Assembly (NCBI GenBank): GCA_036507005.1
Contig: DASXQT010000021.1
Location: forward strand, 28,498 to 92,497
From: WS-2 sp036507005
GTDB lineage: Bacteria; Eisenbacteria; RBG-16-71-46
Reading direction: 5' to 3'
DNA: 64,000 nucleotides
The notes below the pieces were generated by a model. That model had not been told where the DNA came from and ran no database searches. It saw only the letters and a program-made list of their open reading frames with translations. Shown piece by piece: positions 1-13,470 of the stretch. How positions within the stretch are numbered: position 1 is the stretch's first letter; every line of letters begins with the position of its first letter. The translations under genes and the position numbers were made by a program.

Positions 1-1
1 C

Positions 2-2788
2 GTCTACGCGTCTCGCGACTCCACCGGCCAATGGGTTCGCGAGACCGTGGACGCCTCCGGCGACGTGGGCTCGTTCTGCTCGCTCGGGCTCCACGGAAGC
101 ACGCCGTCGATCAGCTACTTCGACGCCACGAACGGCGACCTCAAGTTCGCGACCCGGGGGAGCACGACGTGGAGCATCGAGGTCGTGGACGGGGCCGGGA
201 CGGTCGGACAATTCACCTCGCTCGCGCTCGACGCCTCGGGGAATCCCCGCATCGCCTACTACGACGCGACGGCCGGCACCCTCAAGCTCGCGTCGAAGGC
301 TGCCACGTGGACCATCGAGACCGTGGATGGCCCGGGCGTCGGGCAGTTCTGCTCGCTCGTCCTCGACGCGGGGGGGAATCCGCGCATCAGCTACTTCGAC
401 GCCGGCAGCGGCGGCCACCTCAAGTTCGCGAGCCGGGCGAGCGGGGTCTGGACCCGGGAGACCGTGGACGCGGCGTCGGACGTCGGGCGCTACACGGCGC
501 TCCGGTTCGACAACTTCAGCCGGCCCTGGATCGCCTACTACGACGCGGCGAACGGCGACCTGAAGACCGCTACGAAGCCCGGATCCTCCTGGAACATCGA
601 GGTCGTGGACGGGGCGGGGGACGTCGGCCGGTTCGCCTCGATGGCGATGGATGCCCAGGGGTTTCCCCACGTCTGCGCCTACAGCCTGAACGCCGCCGCG
701 ATCCGCTACGGCGCGCGCATCGGGGGTCGGTGGGGCCTGGAGTACGTGGACGCGCAGCGGCGGACCGGGCGCTTCAGCTCGCTCGCGTTCGACGCGCAGG
801 GACAGCCGCGCGTCGGCTTCTTCGACGTCATCCACGGGGGCCTGGTCTACGCCACCCGGGCGTCCTCGGGCTGGGCGTTCGAGGCCCCGGACCCCGGCGC
901 CCAGGCCGGGCAATACGTCTCGCTCAAGCTCGACGCGGCCGGCGAGCCCCGGCTGAGCTACTTCGACGCCGCCGCCGGCGCGCCGCGCTACGCGCGCCGC
1001 GTCGCCGGTGCCTGGTCGGTGGAGACCGTGGACGCCACGGCGGTGGCGGGGCTCTTCAGCTCACTCGCCCTCGATGCGGGAGGGGAGCCACGGATCGCCT
1101 ACTTCGACGCGACGCACGAGGCGCTCAAGTACGCGAGCCGGTCCGGGGGCGTCTGGACGGTCGAAACCGTGCCCGATCCCGGGCCGGGCGTGGGGCTCTA
1201 CTCCTCGCTCGCGCTGGACGGCGCGGGGAACCCGCACATCGCCTACTTCGACGGCTTCGCCGGCGACCTCAAGTACGCGAGCAAGTCCGGGTCGGCATGG
1301 ACGATCGAGACCGTCGAGGCCGCGGGGGACGTGGGCTCGTACTCGTCCCTGGCGCTGGACGCCCAGGGCCACCCCCACATCGGCTACCATGACGCGACCG
1401 CGCTGTCGGCCCGCTACGCCACGAAGCCGGACGGGACCTGGCTCCCCGAGCCCGTGGACGCGCCGGGCACCGGGGGCCAGCACACCTCGCTGGTGGTGGA
1501 CGGCGGCGGCGTTCCGCACATCGCCTGGTACGACCAGCCCCACAGCAGCCTGCGCTACGCCCGCAGGGACGGCTCGTGGAGCGGCTTGCGCGAGACCGCG
1601 GACGACATCGGGAACGTGGGCCGGTTCGCCGCGCTGGCGCTCGACGCCTCCGCCAACCCCGCCGTGGTCTGCTTCGACGCGACCGCCCGCGACCTCAAGT
1701 ACGAGGTCCGGACCGGGGTCAATCTCTGGTCCCGGGAGAACCTGGACTCCGAGTTCCCCCGCGTCCACGTCTGGTCGTTCACCGGCGCGTTCGAGGACGA
1801 GACGCATTCGCCGATCTACCGCAACGTGTGCGCCGGCCTGGTCCCGGCGCGCGCGGATTCCGCCCGTCGACAGCCTCGCACGCTGACCGTGCGCTTCCTG
1901 CGCGACCGCCGCGCCGAGTCGCGCGCCGACTTCGGCGGCTACCGCGTGTACCGTGTCACGCTCGCCCCCGACACCACGCGCATGGAGCTGGTCCGGCGGT
2001 TCTCGCGCCAGCGCGACGATTTCCTGGGGTGGTACATGTCGGTGGTGGACTCGACCGATCCCACCCTGCCCTTCAAGTGCGGCTCCGAGGTCGCGCACGA
2101 CAGCGTCGCCACGTTCGTGGATCCCGACTCCAGCGGCCACTACGAGAAGGTGTGCCCCATCCCCCTCGTCAACAACCGCTGCGTCCTGGACTCGGTGTGG
2201 CGGCTGGTTTCTCCGCCCGGCCCGCACGACGGGATCCCGACCTTCTACGCAATTACGATCGAGGGTCGCAACATCGGCCTGGAGGGGACCTTCGAGGATC
2301 TCTACGTGCCGGGCTCGCAGCCCGACACGCGCAGGGACTATGCGCTGTGCGCGGTCCATGGGGATCCGACCACCTGCCCGCGCATGAACCTCAACACCAA
2401 GTCGCTCAGCGTCTCGCCCCCGCCCGGCAACCCCTCGGTCGAGCCCACGGGCGGGCCGACGACCGATCTCGAGCGCATTCTGGTGGTGCCGAACCCCTTC
2501 CGCGCGGCCGAGGTGTGGGACCAGCCGGGGTCCCACGAGGTTCACTTCATCAACCTGCCGCAGCGCGCGACGATCAAGATCTACACGCTCTCGGGCGACC
2601 TCGTGGTCCAGCTCGAGCACAACGACCCGGTGCGCGACTTCGAGCGCTGGGACCTCAAGAACGGCAAGGGCCGCGACATCGCCTCCGGGATCTACATCTA
2701 CCGGATCGAGAGCCCGCGCTGCGATGCCTGCGTGCCACCCGTCCCCGTGGCCCTCAGCCTCCAGAACCGGATGGTCGTGATCCGCTGA
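2..2788 (+). CDS. Secreted repeat protein with C-terminal FlgD-like sorting domain (5' truncated)
   Basis: The reading frame is open from the first complete codon, and the repeat pattern already runs there, so the true start lies outside the window. About twelve repeats of 46-47 residues fill the first ~560 codons. Each reads roughly VD.aGdVG.f.SLaLDa.GnPrIaYyDa..gdLKyA.....W.iE. This spacing fits a beta-propeller-like surface fold (inference). A linker with several cysteines follows. The last ~100 residues (ILVVPNPFRAAE, then IKIYTLSGDLV, WDLKNGKGRDIASGIYIYRIE) are the FlgD-Ig/type IX sorting domain type, so the protein is probably exported and surface-attached. No catalytic motif was seen; substrate or partner unknown. 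Confidence 0.85.
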   Translation, partial: VYASRDSTGQWVRETVDASGDVGSFCSLGLHGSTPSISYFDATNGDLKFATRGSTTWSIEVVDGAGTVGQFTSLALDASGNPRIAYYDATAGTLKLASKAATWTIETVDGPGVGQFCSLVLDAGGNPRISYFDAGSGGHLKFASRASGVWTRETVDAASDVGRYTALRFDNFSRPWIAYYDAANGDLKTATKPGSSWNIEVVDGAGDVGRFASMAMDAQGFPHVCAYSLNAAAIRYGARIGGRWGLEYVDAQRRTGRFSSLAFDAQGQPRVGFFDVIHGGLVYATRASSGWAFEAPDPGAQAGQYVSLKLDAAGEPRLSYFDAAAGAPRYARRVAGAWSVETVDATAVAGLFSSLALDAGGEPRIAYFDATHEALKYASRSGGVWTVETVPDPGPGVGLYSSLALDGAGNPHIAYFDGFAGDLKYASKSGSAWTIETVEAAGDVGSYSSLALDAQGHPHIGYHDATALSARYATKPDGTWLPEPVDAPGTGGQHTSLVVDGGGVPHIAWYDQPHSSLRYARRDGSWSGLRETADDIGNVGRFAALALDASANPAVVCFDATARDLKYEVRTGVNLWSRENLDSEFPRVHVWSFTGAFEDETHSPIYRNVCAGLVPARADSARRQPRTLTVRFLRDRRAESRADFGGYRVYRVTLAPDTTRMELVRRFSRQRDDFLGWYMSVVDSTDPTLPFKCGSEVAHDSVATFVDPDSSGHYEKVCPIPLVNNRCVLDSVWRLVSPPGPHDGIPTFYAITIEGRNIGLEGTFEDLYVPGSQPDTRRDYALCAVHGDPTTCPRMNLNTKSLSVSPPPGNPSVEPTGGPTTDLERILVVPNPFRAAEVWDQPGSHEVHFINLPQRATIKIYTLSGDLVVQLEHNDPVRDFERWDLKNGKGRDIASGIYIYRIESPRCDACVPPVPVALSLQNRMVVIR

Positions 2789-2817
2789 TCGAGCTTCCCC
2801 CCGGACCCCGCCCGCGC

Positions 2818-3837
2818 ATGCAGCTCCTGATCGAGGTGATCGTCCGGCGCGGGGCGATCGCGGAGTCGCACCACGCGATGCAGGCCGAGGTGTGCGACGC
2901 GCGCGGCGTGAGCGTCGCGCGCACCGCCGAGGCCGATCGCGCCACGACCTTCCGCTCCAGCGCCAAGCCCTTCCAGCTCCTGCCGCTGGTCGAGCGCGGT
3001 CACGCCGATCGCGCCGGCCTGAGCGACGAGGAGCTGGCGGTCATGGCGGCCTCGCACACCGGGAGCCCCTACCACGTCGGGCTGGTGCGCGGCCTCCTCG
3101 ACCGGCTGGACCTGCCGGCGCGGCTGCTGGCGTGCGGTTATCACGAGCCGTCCGATCCGGAGTCGCAGGCCCGTCTCGCCGCTCATCCCGGAGAGCGCTC
3201 GCCGCTCTACAACAACTGCTCGGGCAAGCACGCGGGGATGCTGCTGCTGGCGCGCTCCGAGGGCTGGCCGCTCGAGGGCTACGAGAAGGCCGAGCATCCG
3301 GTGCAGCGGCTGATGCGCCGCACCGTGGCCGAGGTGTGCGGGATGGATCCGGCCGCGGTCGCGGTGGCGGTGGACGGTTGCAGCGCGAGCGTCTTCGGCC
3401 TGCCGCTCGCCGCCATGGCGCGCGCCTACGCGGTGCTCTCGGCGGCGCGCGCCGAGGGCGACGCGCGCGCGCGCGCGCTCGATCGCATCCGCCGCGCCAT
3501 GCAGCGTTACCCGATGGCGGTCGGCGGGCGGGGCCGCTTCAGCACCACGCTCATGGAGGCGGGCGGCGGGCGGTGGGTGGCGAAGGGCGGGGCGGAGGGC
3601 CTGCAGTGCGTCGGCATCCCGGGACGCGGCCTGGGGCTTGCGCTCAAGTGCGAGGACGGGCAGGGGCGCGGCGTCGCTCCGGCGGTGATCGCGCTGCTCG
3701 AGCAGATCGGCGAGATCGGCGCCGCCGACCGCGAGCGGCTGCGCGACCTGGCGCGTCCTGTGCTGCGCAATCACGCCGGGCTCGAGGTCGGGTTCCTCGA
3801 GACCTCGATCCGCGTGGCCTCCCCGGCCGCCCGCTGA
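2818..3837 (+). CDS. Asparaginase II family protein
   Basis: 339 residues, the usual size for the asparaginase-II (PF06089) family, which is thought to hydrolyse L-asparagine to aspartate and ammonia. Hallmarks visible are the N-terminal RSSAKPFQ segment (about 46-53), NNCSGKHAGML (132-142), DGCSASVFGLP (from 186) and a glycine-rich MAVGGRGRFST stretch. No signal peptide, so cytoplasmic. The ATG at 2818 gives the start that matches the family's N-terminus (MQLLIEVIVRRG); an in-frame opening continues far upstream but overlaps the preceding gene. The next gene starts 4 bases after the stop, suggesting co-transcription. Function is by family; the catalytic residues of this family are less firmly established than those of type I asparaginases. 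Confidence 0.88.
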   Translation: MQLLIEVIVRRGAIAESHHAMQAEVCDARGVSVARTAEADRATTFRSSAKPFQLLPLVERGHADRAGLSDEELAVMAASHTGSPYHVGLVRGLLDRLDLPARLLACGYHEPSDPESQARLAAHPGERSPLYNNCSGKHAGMLLLARSEGWPLEGYEKAEHPVQRLMRRTVAEVCGMDPAAVAVAVDGCSASVFGLPLAAMARAYAVLSAARAEGDARARALDRIRRAMQRYPMAVGGRGRFSTTLMEAGGGRWVAKGGAEGLQCVGIPGRGLGLALKCEDGQGRGVAPAVIALLEQIGEIGAADRERLRDLARPVLRNHAGLEVGFLETSIRVASPAAR

Positions 3838-3841
3838 CCGC

Positions 3842-5713
3842 GTGCACCGGCGGCGAGGCGGGGGCGTCCGCGTGATCGGCGGGATTCGCCCGCGGCCGGG
3901 CCGGCGCGCGCGGGCGCTGGCGCTCGCGCTCGGCTTCGCGGCCGCGGGTGCCCTGCCGGCCGGCGCCGCGGGGGGCGACCTCGCCGGGCTCGCGAAGCTG
4001 GCCCCGGGCCTGATCGCGGCGCGCGAGAGCATGGACACCATGACGGTGTGGGTGAGCTTCGCGGACAAGGGGGAGCCGGCCGAGCTGGCCGCGGCGCTCG
4101 GGGCGGCGCGCGCCTCGCTCACCCCCCGCGCCCTCGCGCGCAGGGAGCGGGCGGGCGTGCGGCCGCTGGTGGACGAGCGCGACGTGCCGGTGCCCGCGCG
4201 CGATCTCGAAGCGCTCGCCGCGCTCGGCCTCCGTCCGTTCGCGGTCTCGCGATGGCTCAACCGCGCGGCGGTGCGCGTGCCGGGGACGCGCCTCGCGGAG
4301 GTCGCCTCCCTGCCCTGCGTCGGGCGCCTCGCCCCGGTGGAGAGCGCGCGGGTCTCGCCCGATCCGGCGCGGGCGGCCGCGGCGCCGCCTCCGGAGCGCG
4401 CGGCGCTGCCCGGCGCCGCCGCGGCGATCGCGTACGGGCGCACCGCGGCCGCGCTCGCACAGCTCGACGTCGCCGCGTTCCACGACTCGGGCTACGCCGG
4501 CGCCGGCGTGCTGGTGTGCATCCTGGACGAGGGCTTCAACGGGCACGACACCCACGAAGCGCTGCGCGACCACGTGATCGCTCCCGGCTTCCAGCGCGAC
4601 TTCGTGGACGGCGACTGGGACGTGACCTCGCCCGGAAACGACGCCACCTTCTTCCACGGATCGGCGGTGATGGGCTGCCTGGGCGGATCGAAGCCCGGGA
4701 CCTACGTCGGCCCGGCCTTCGCGGCCACCTTCGCGCTGGGCCGCACCGAGATCCACTCGGCCGAGAAGCGGGTCGAGATGCTCTACTGGGGCCTGGGCGC
4801 CGAATGGGCCGACAGCCTGGGCGCCGACATCATCTCGTCTTCGCTCGGCTACTCCGAGTTCGACGCCCCCGACGCGGACTACACCTACGCGGACATGAAC
4901 GGCCATACCACCGACATCTCGCGCTACGCCGAGATCGCGGCCAGCAAGGGCATCCTGGTGGTGAACGCGGTCGGCAACGAGGGCAACAAGACGTGGCACT
5001 TTCTCGTCGCCCCCGCGGACGTGAAGGGCGACAGCCTGATCGCGGTGGGCGCCGTGGACGGGCTCGGCCGCCCGGCCGCGTTCTCCTCCTTCGGGCCGAG
5101 CGCCGACGGACGCATCAAGCCCGACCTGGCCGCGCCGGGGGTGTTCGTGCCCGCGGTGTACGTGCCGCTCGGCGCGCAGGGGTACGACGCGCTGGACGGC
5201 ACCTCGCTCGCGACCCCGTTCGTGGCCGGCCTCGCCGCGTGCCTGATGCAGGCGCGCCCGGCGTGGCGGCCGGTCGACATCATCCGCGCGCTGCGCGAGA
5301 CCGCCTCGCAGGCGTCGCGCCCCGACAACCGCGTGGGCTACGGGGTCCCACGCGGCGGCCGCGCGATGTGCTGGCGCCCGCCGGGCTCGGGCGAGCCGTC
5401 GCTGCCGGACGCGGTCCCCGCGGCCCAGCTGCTGGGTCCGAACCCGGCGCGCGCCGGGGGACCGCCCGCGCGGGTGCGCTTCGCCGCGGGCGGATTCATC
5501 CCGGGCCCGAGCCCGGCGCGGATCCGGGTGTTCGACCTCGTCGGCCGCAGAGTGCGCGACGTGTGGTCGGGCGCGCTGGCGCGCGGCCAGTGTCTCACCG
5601 TATCGTGGGACGGTCGCAACGACGATGGTCACGTGCTGCACTCGGGGTTCTACTACGTATCGCTCGAGGTCGGCGGAGAGGTGACGACCGCGCGCGTGGC
5701 GTGGCTGCGCTGA
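3842..5713 (+). CDS. Secreted subtilisin-like (S8) serine protease with C-terminal sorting domain
   Basis: 623 residues. An arginine-rich N-terminus and hydrophobic ALALALGFAAAGALPAGA segment form a signal peptide. An inhibitor-like region follows to about 190. The peptidase domain carries the full triad: Asp229 in ILDEGF, His272 in FFHGSAVMG and Ser455 in GTSLATPFVAG. After the catalytic domain comes a FlgD-like C-terminal domain (RIRVFDLVGRRVRDV, then WDGRNDDGHVLHSGFYYVSLE), as on other secreted proteins here. The GTG at 3842 is used; a GTG at 3872 is a possible later start. The protein is likely exported and anchored at or released from the cell surface; its substrate is unknown. It is followed closely by two M16-family genes. 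Confidence 0.92.
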   Translation: MHRRRGGGVRVIGGIRPRPGRRARALALALGFAAAGALPAGAAGGDLAGLAKLAPGLIAARESMDTMTVWVSFADKGEPAELAAALGAARASLTPRALARRERAGVRPLVDERDVPVPARDLEALAALGLRPFAVSRWLNRAAVRVPGTRLAEVASLPCVGRLAPVESARVSPDPARAAAAPPPERAALPGAAAAIAYGRTAAALAQLDVAAFHDSGYAGAGVLVCILDEGFNGHDTHEALRDHVIAPGFQRDFVDGDWDVTSPGNDATFFHGSAVMGCLGGSKPGTYVGPAFAATFALGRTEIHSAEKRVEMLYWGLGAEWADSLGADIISSSLGYSEFDAPDADYTYADMNGHTTDISRYAEIAASKGILVVNAVGNEGNKTWHFLVAPADVKGDSLIAVGAVDGLGRPAAFSSFGPSADGRIKPDLAAPGVFVPAVYVPLGAQGYDALDGTSLATPFVAGLAACLMQARPAWRPVDIIRALRETASQASRPDNRVGYGVPRGGRAMCWRPPGSGEPSLPDAVPAAQLLGPNPARAGGPPARVRFAAGGFIPGPSPARIRVFDLVGRRVRDVWSGALARGQCLTVSWDGRNDDGHVLHSGFYYVSLEVGGEVTTARVAWLR

Positions 5714-5745
5714 GGCGCGGCCTCGACGCCCTACATGGAGGCGGG

Positions 5746-7110
5746 ATGAAGCGAGGGGTCTGGATCGGGTTGTGGTTCTCTGCCGTGCGGTGGCTGCCCG
5801 CGCTGGCGGCCCTGGGGTGGGTGGCCGCGAGCGCGGCCCAGGACGCCCCGCCCGCGGCTCAGTCGGTGAAGCTCCCCAACGGGCTGCGGGTGCTGCTCGC
5901 TCCCGATTCGATGGCCGCCGCGGTCGACGTGGCGGTGTGCTACCGCGCGGGCACCCTGAAGGAGCTCGCCGGGACGACCGGGATCACGCACCTGATGGAG
6001 CGCTGGATGTTCCGCGGCTCGCCCCACTACGGGCCGGGAGAGCACCGGCGCCTGGTGCGCGCCGAGGGCGGGATCGCGAACACGTTCACCACGCCCGACG
6101 CCTCGTGCTTCTACGAGACCGTGCCCGCCGAAGCGCTCGAGCTCGCGCTCAAGCTCGAGGCCGACCGGATGGGGACCCTGGCGCTCACCGCCGAGGGTCT
6201 GGAGCGCGAGCGCCGGGCGGTGCACGAGGAGACCCGCCAGCTCGCGCGCGAGAGCCCGCTGGGACGCGGGCTGCTGCTGCTCTACGCCACGGTGTTCCCG
6301 GGCCACCCCTACGGCTGGCCCGTGACCGGCCGCGAGTCGGACCTCGACCGCATCACCCTCGCGGAGTGCGAGGCGTTCCAGAAGGCGAACTACGCGCCCG
6401 ACAACGCGGTGCTCACGCTGACCGGGCGCTTCGATCCGGTGCAGGCCCTGGCGCTCGTGCGCCGGCACTTCGGCGCACTCGCTTCCCATGCGGCGGCGGC
6501 CAAGCCCCCGGCCCTGCCGGAGCAGACCTCCGAGCGGCGGGCCAGCGCGCGCATCGAGGGCGAGATCCCCGTGCTGTTCGTGGGGTGGCGCGCGCCCGGC
6601 GGCGGCGACCGCTCGAGCGTTGCGCTCGACGTGCTCTCGCGCCTGCTGGCCACCGGCTCCCAGTCGCGCCTCAGGCAGGAGCTGCTGCGGTCGCCCGCGG
6701 CGTGCCTCGCGGTCGAGGGCGGCTTCGACGCGCGCCGCGAGGCTTCGCTGCTCTACGCCACCGCGATCGTGCGGCCGGACGCGGACAGCGCCGACGTCGA
6801 GAACCGGCTGCTCGCCGAGAGCCACAAGCTGGCCTTCCTGGCCGCGGACGGACCCGAGGTCGACCGCGCCAAGCGCGAGACCGAGCTGGCGCTCATGATG
6901 AGCTGGGAGACGGTGCGCGCGCGCGGGCAGTCCCTGGGGATCGCCGCTGCGGCCTTCGGCGATTCCCGCCTGCTGGAGGAACAGCTCCGCAGCCTGCGGG
7001 AGCTCACGCCCGACGACATCCAGCGCATCGCGGCCGAGGTGCTGAAGCCCGAGCGGCGCAGCGTGGTGTGGCTCGTTCCCGGCGCGGCCGGAAAGGGGGC
7101 GGCGCGATGA
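5746..7110 (+). CDS. M16-family peptidase homologue with degenerate zinc motif
   Basis: 454 residues with an N-terminal signal peptide (LPALAALGWVAASAAQ). The M16 pattern is clear: LPNGLRVLLAPDS, the GxxHxxE region, GGIANTFTTPDASCFYETVPAEA, LKLEADRM, ERRAVHEE and FPGHPYGWPVTG. The zinc motif HxxEH reads HLMER at residues 82-86, so the second zinc-binding histidine is arginine. The distal glutamate region is kept. It probably folds as an M16 protein but may be inactive or need a partner. A GGAGG box precedes the ATG at 5746. The stop overlaps the start of the next M16 gene (ATGA), implying a translationally coupled two-subunit complex in the periplasm. Confidence 0.9.
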   Translation: MKRGVWIGLWFSAVRWLPALAALGWVAASAAQDAPPAAQSVKLPNGLRVLLAPDSMAAAVDVAVCYRAGTLKELAGTTGITHLMERWMFRGSPHYGPGEHRRLVRAEGGIANTFTTPDASCFYETVPAEALELALKLEADRMGTLALTAEGLERERRAVHEETRQLARESPLGRGLLLLYATVFPGHPYGWPVTGRESDLDRITLAECEAFQKANYAPDNAVLTLTGRFDPVQALALVRRHFGALASHAAAAKPPALPEQTSERRASARIEGEIPVLFVGWRAPGGGDRSSVALDVLSRLLATGSQSRLRQELLRSPAACLAVEGGFDARREASLLYATAIVRPDADSADVENRLLAESHKLAFLAADGPEVDRAKRETELALMMSWETVRARGQSLGIAAAAFGDSRLLEEQLRSLRELTPDDIQRIAAEVLKPERRSVVWLVPGAAGKGAAR

Positions 7111-9254
7111 AAGCTCTCCGCCCGGGCCGCGCCGCCCTGCTGCTCGCCGCGTGCGCCCTGCCCGCCACCCTGGCTACTCTCGCCGCACCGGCCGCGGGCG
7201 GCGTCCCGCCCTACCGCGTGCCCGCGCCGGTCGCGAAGACGCTCGACAACGGACTCAAGGTGCTGGTGTTCTCCGACCCGCGCCTGCCGGTGGTGGAGGT
7301 GCAGATCCGCATCCCGGCCGGTGTGGCCGCCGAGCCGCCCGGGCAGAACGGCGTGGCGGGCATGACGGCCCGCCTGCTGAGCCGCGGCACGACCTCGCGC
7401 GATGCCGCCGCCTTCGACCGCGATCTCGGCCAGCTCGGGACCACGCTCTCCGCCTTCGCGGGCCGCGAGTACGCGATCGCGTCCTCGGCGGTCCTCTCGC
7501 GCGACTTCGAGGCCGGTCTGGAGCTCCTGGCCGACGCGGTGGTGCACCCCATCTTCGACGACGAGCAGTTCCAGCGCGTGGCCGAGCAGACCGGCCGCAG
7601 CCTGATCCAGCTCCACCAGAATCCGCTCGCGGCCGCCGACGAGCAGGCCTGGACGCTCGCGTTGCCCGACGCGCCCGCCGCGCGCCCGCTGCCGGGCACG
7701 CTCGAATCTCTCGGCCGGCTCACCCGCAACCAGGTGCGGGATTTCTACCGCAGCCGCTACCGCCCGGAGGGCGCCGCGCTCGCGATCGCCGGCGATGTCA
7801 CCCCCGAGCGTGCCTTCGCGGTGGCCGCGGAGTGGTTCGGGTCGTGGCGCGCGGCCGAGGCCGCGCCGCCGCCCGCACCGCGCGCGCCGGCCCCGGCTCC
7901 GAAGGCCACGCGCATCCGCGTCGTGGACCAGCCGGGGACGTCCGGATGCGCGCTCGCGCTCGGGCTCGTGGTCCCGGGCCGCGACTCGCCCGACGGCCTC
8001 GCACGCTCGGTCGCGGTCCTCACGTTCGACGAGGGCCTGGGCGCGCACCTCGCCCGCCGCGTGGGCCGCGACGCGCGCAGCTCGCTCGAGTTGACGCGCG
8101 ATTTCGGGCTGTGGACCGTGCAGGCCACCTGCCCGGCGGAGTCGGCTGCGGTGCTGGCCCGCCGGCTCACCGCCGAGATCAAGCACTTCCTCGCCGCACC
8201 GCCCGCGGCGGCGGAGGTCGCGGCCGTCAAGCACCGCATCCGCGGTGCCTACCCACTCAGCTTCGAGACCGCGTCGGCGATCATGGGCCAGTGGCTGCTC
8301 GCGGATTTCGCCGGATTCCCCGCCGACTATTTCGAGCGCTACGGCGCGCGCCTCGCGGCCCTGAAGCCCGAGGATCTCGAGGCCGCGCTGCGGCGCGGAA
8401 CGGACGCCGAGCATCCCGTGATCGTGGCGCTCGGGAACGCGGGCCGGCTCGAGCCGGTCCTGAAGGCGCTGGGCCCGGTCGAGGTGGTGCGCTTCGAGCC
8501 GCCGTCCGAATTCGCGGAGGCGCCCGCCGAGTCCCTGCCGCCGCCGACCGCGGAGGAGGAACGGAGCGGGCGGAAGCTGGTGGCCGCCGCCCTCCTGGCG
8601 CACGGCGGACGGGAGCGCCTGAGCGGGGTCACCTCGTCGATCGTGGATGCCTCGATCACGATCCACTTTCCCGGGCGCGAGGTGACGGGCGTTCTGCGCC
8701 AGCTGCGCAAGGACCCCTACAAGATGGCCTACGCGAGCAGCCTCGACGGGGTGGACACCCGGCAGGTGCTGAACGGGAAACGAGCCTGGACGGTGTTCGC
8801 GGGCAGCGACAGCGTCGTGGAGAGCGATTCGGTCGAGGTGGCGGCCCTGCGGGCGGGCTACGTCTCCGACCTGCCCCACGTTCTGCTCGCGGCCGCCGAC
8901 GCCCGGGCGCGTCCCGCCGCGCGCGGCCGCGACAAGGTCGCGGGGCGCGAAGCGGACAAGGTCGAGGTCGTGAGCGCCGCGGGAGAGCGGCGCGTGCTCT
9001 ATTTCGAGGTCGCGAGCCACCGGCTGATCGCCATGGATCAGCTCGAGCGCGGCCCGGGTGGAATGATCACGACGCGGCGAGTGTACGGCGACTTCCGGCT
9101 CGTGAGCGGCATCCAGATGCCGTTCCTGGAGGAGCGCTTCGTCGCCGGCGCGCCGCTCATGAAGCTGGACGTCACGAGGCTCGAGGTGAATCTGCAGCTG
9201 GAGGAGATCCAGTTCGAGCCCCCGGTGAGGCCCGGAGACCTGCGCTGGCGCTGA
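7107..9254 (+). CDS. M16-family protein fused to a LolA-like C-terminal domain
   Basis: 715 residues, signal peptide at the N-terminus (LLLAACALPATLATLAAPAAGG). Residues ~45-480 match the M16 fold (DNGLKVLVFSDPRLPVVEVQI, QNGVAGMTARLLSRGT, YRPEGAALAIAGDV), but the HxxEH position reads GMTAR, so it has no zinc site. This is usual for the non-catalytic half of M16 pairs. The last ~220 residues (HFPGREVTGVLRQLRKDPYKM, VLNGKRAWTV, ADKVEVVSAAGERRVLYFE, RVYGDFRLVSGIQMPF) look like the LolA/LolB-like outer-membrane lipoprotein carrier fold. The fusion suggests an envelope role. Start ATG 7107 overlaps the upstream stop; the pair forms one transcription unit. Confidence 0.88.
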   Translation: MKALRPGRAALLLAACALPATLATLAAPAAGGVPPYRVPAPVAKTLDNGLKVLVFSDPRLPVVEVQIRIPAGVAAEPPGQNGVAGMTARLLSRGTTSRDAAAFDRDLGQLGTTLSAFAGREYAIASSAVLSRDFEAGLELLADAVVHPIFDDEQFQRVAEQTGRSLIQLHQNPLAAADEQAWTLALPDAPAARPLPGTLESLGRLTRNQVRDFYRSRYRPEGAALAIAGDVTPERAFAVAAEWFGSWRAAEAAPPPAPRAPAPAPKATRIRVVDQPGTSGCALALGLVVPGRDSPDGLARSVAVLTFDEGLGAHLARRVGRDARSSLELTRDFGLWTVQATCPAESAAVLARRLTAEIKHFLAAPPAAAEVAAVKHRIRGAYPLSFETASAIMGQWLLADFAGFPADYFERYGARLAALKPEDLEAALRRGTDAEHPVIVALGNAGRLEPVLKALGPVEVVRFEPPSEFAEAPAESLPPPTAEEERSGRKLVAAALLAHGGRERLSGVTSSIVDASITIHFPGREVTGVLRQLRKDPYKMAYASSLDGVDTRQVLNGKRAWTVFAGSDSVVESDSVEVAALRAGYVSDLPHVLLAAADARARPAARGRDKVAGREADKVEVVSAAGERRVLYFEVASHRLIAMDQLERGPGGMITTRRVYGDFRLVSGIQMPFLEERFVAGAPLMKLDVTRLEVNLQLEEIQFEPPVRPGDLRWR

Positions 9255-9303
9255 GCCCCAGGCGTCGCTATTCTGCGCCTGACGCTCTCCAGGAGGATCG
9301 ATC

Positions 9304-13434
<4,131 letters not shown>

Positions 13435-13470
13435 CGCCTGGACGGGCCGCACGCGCGGCCCGCGCACGCC

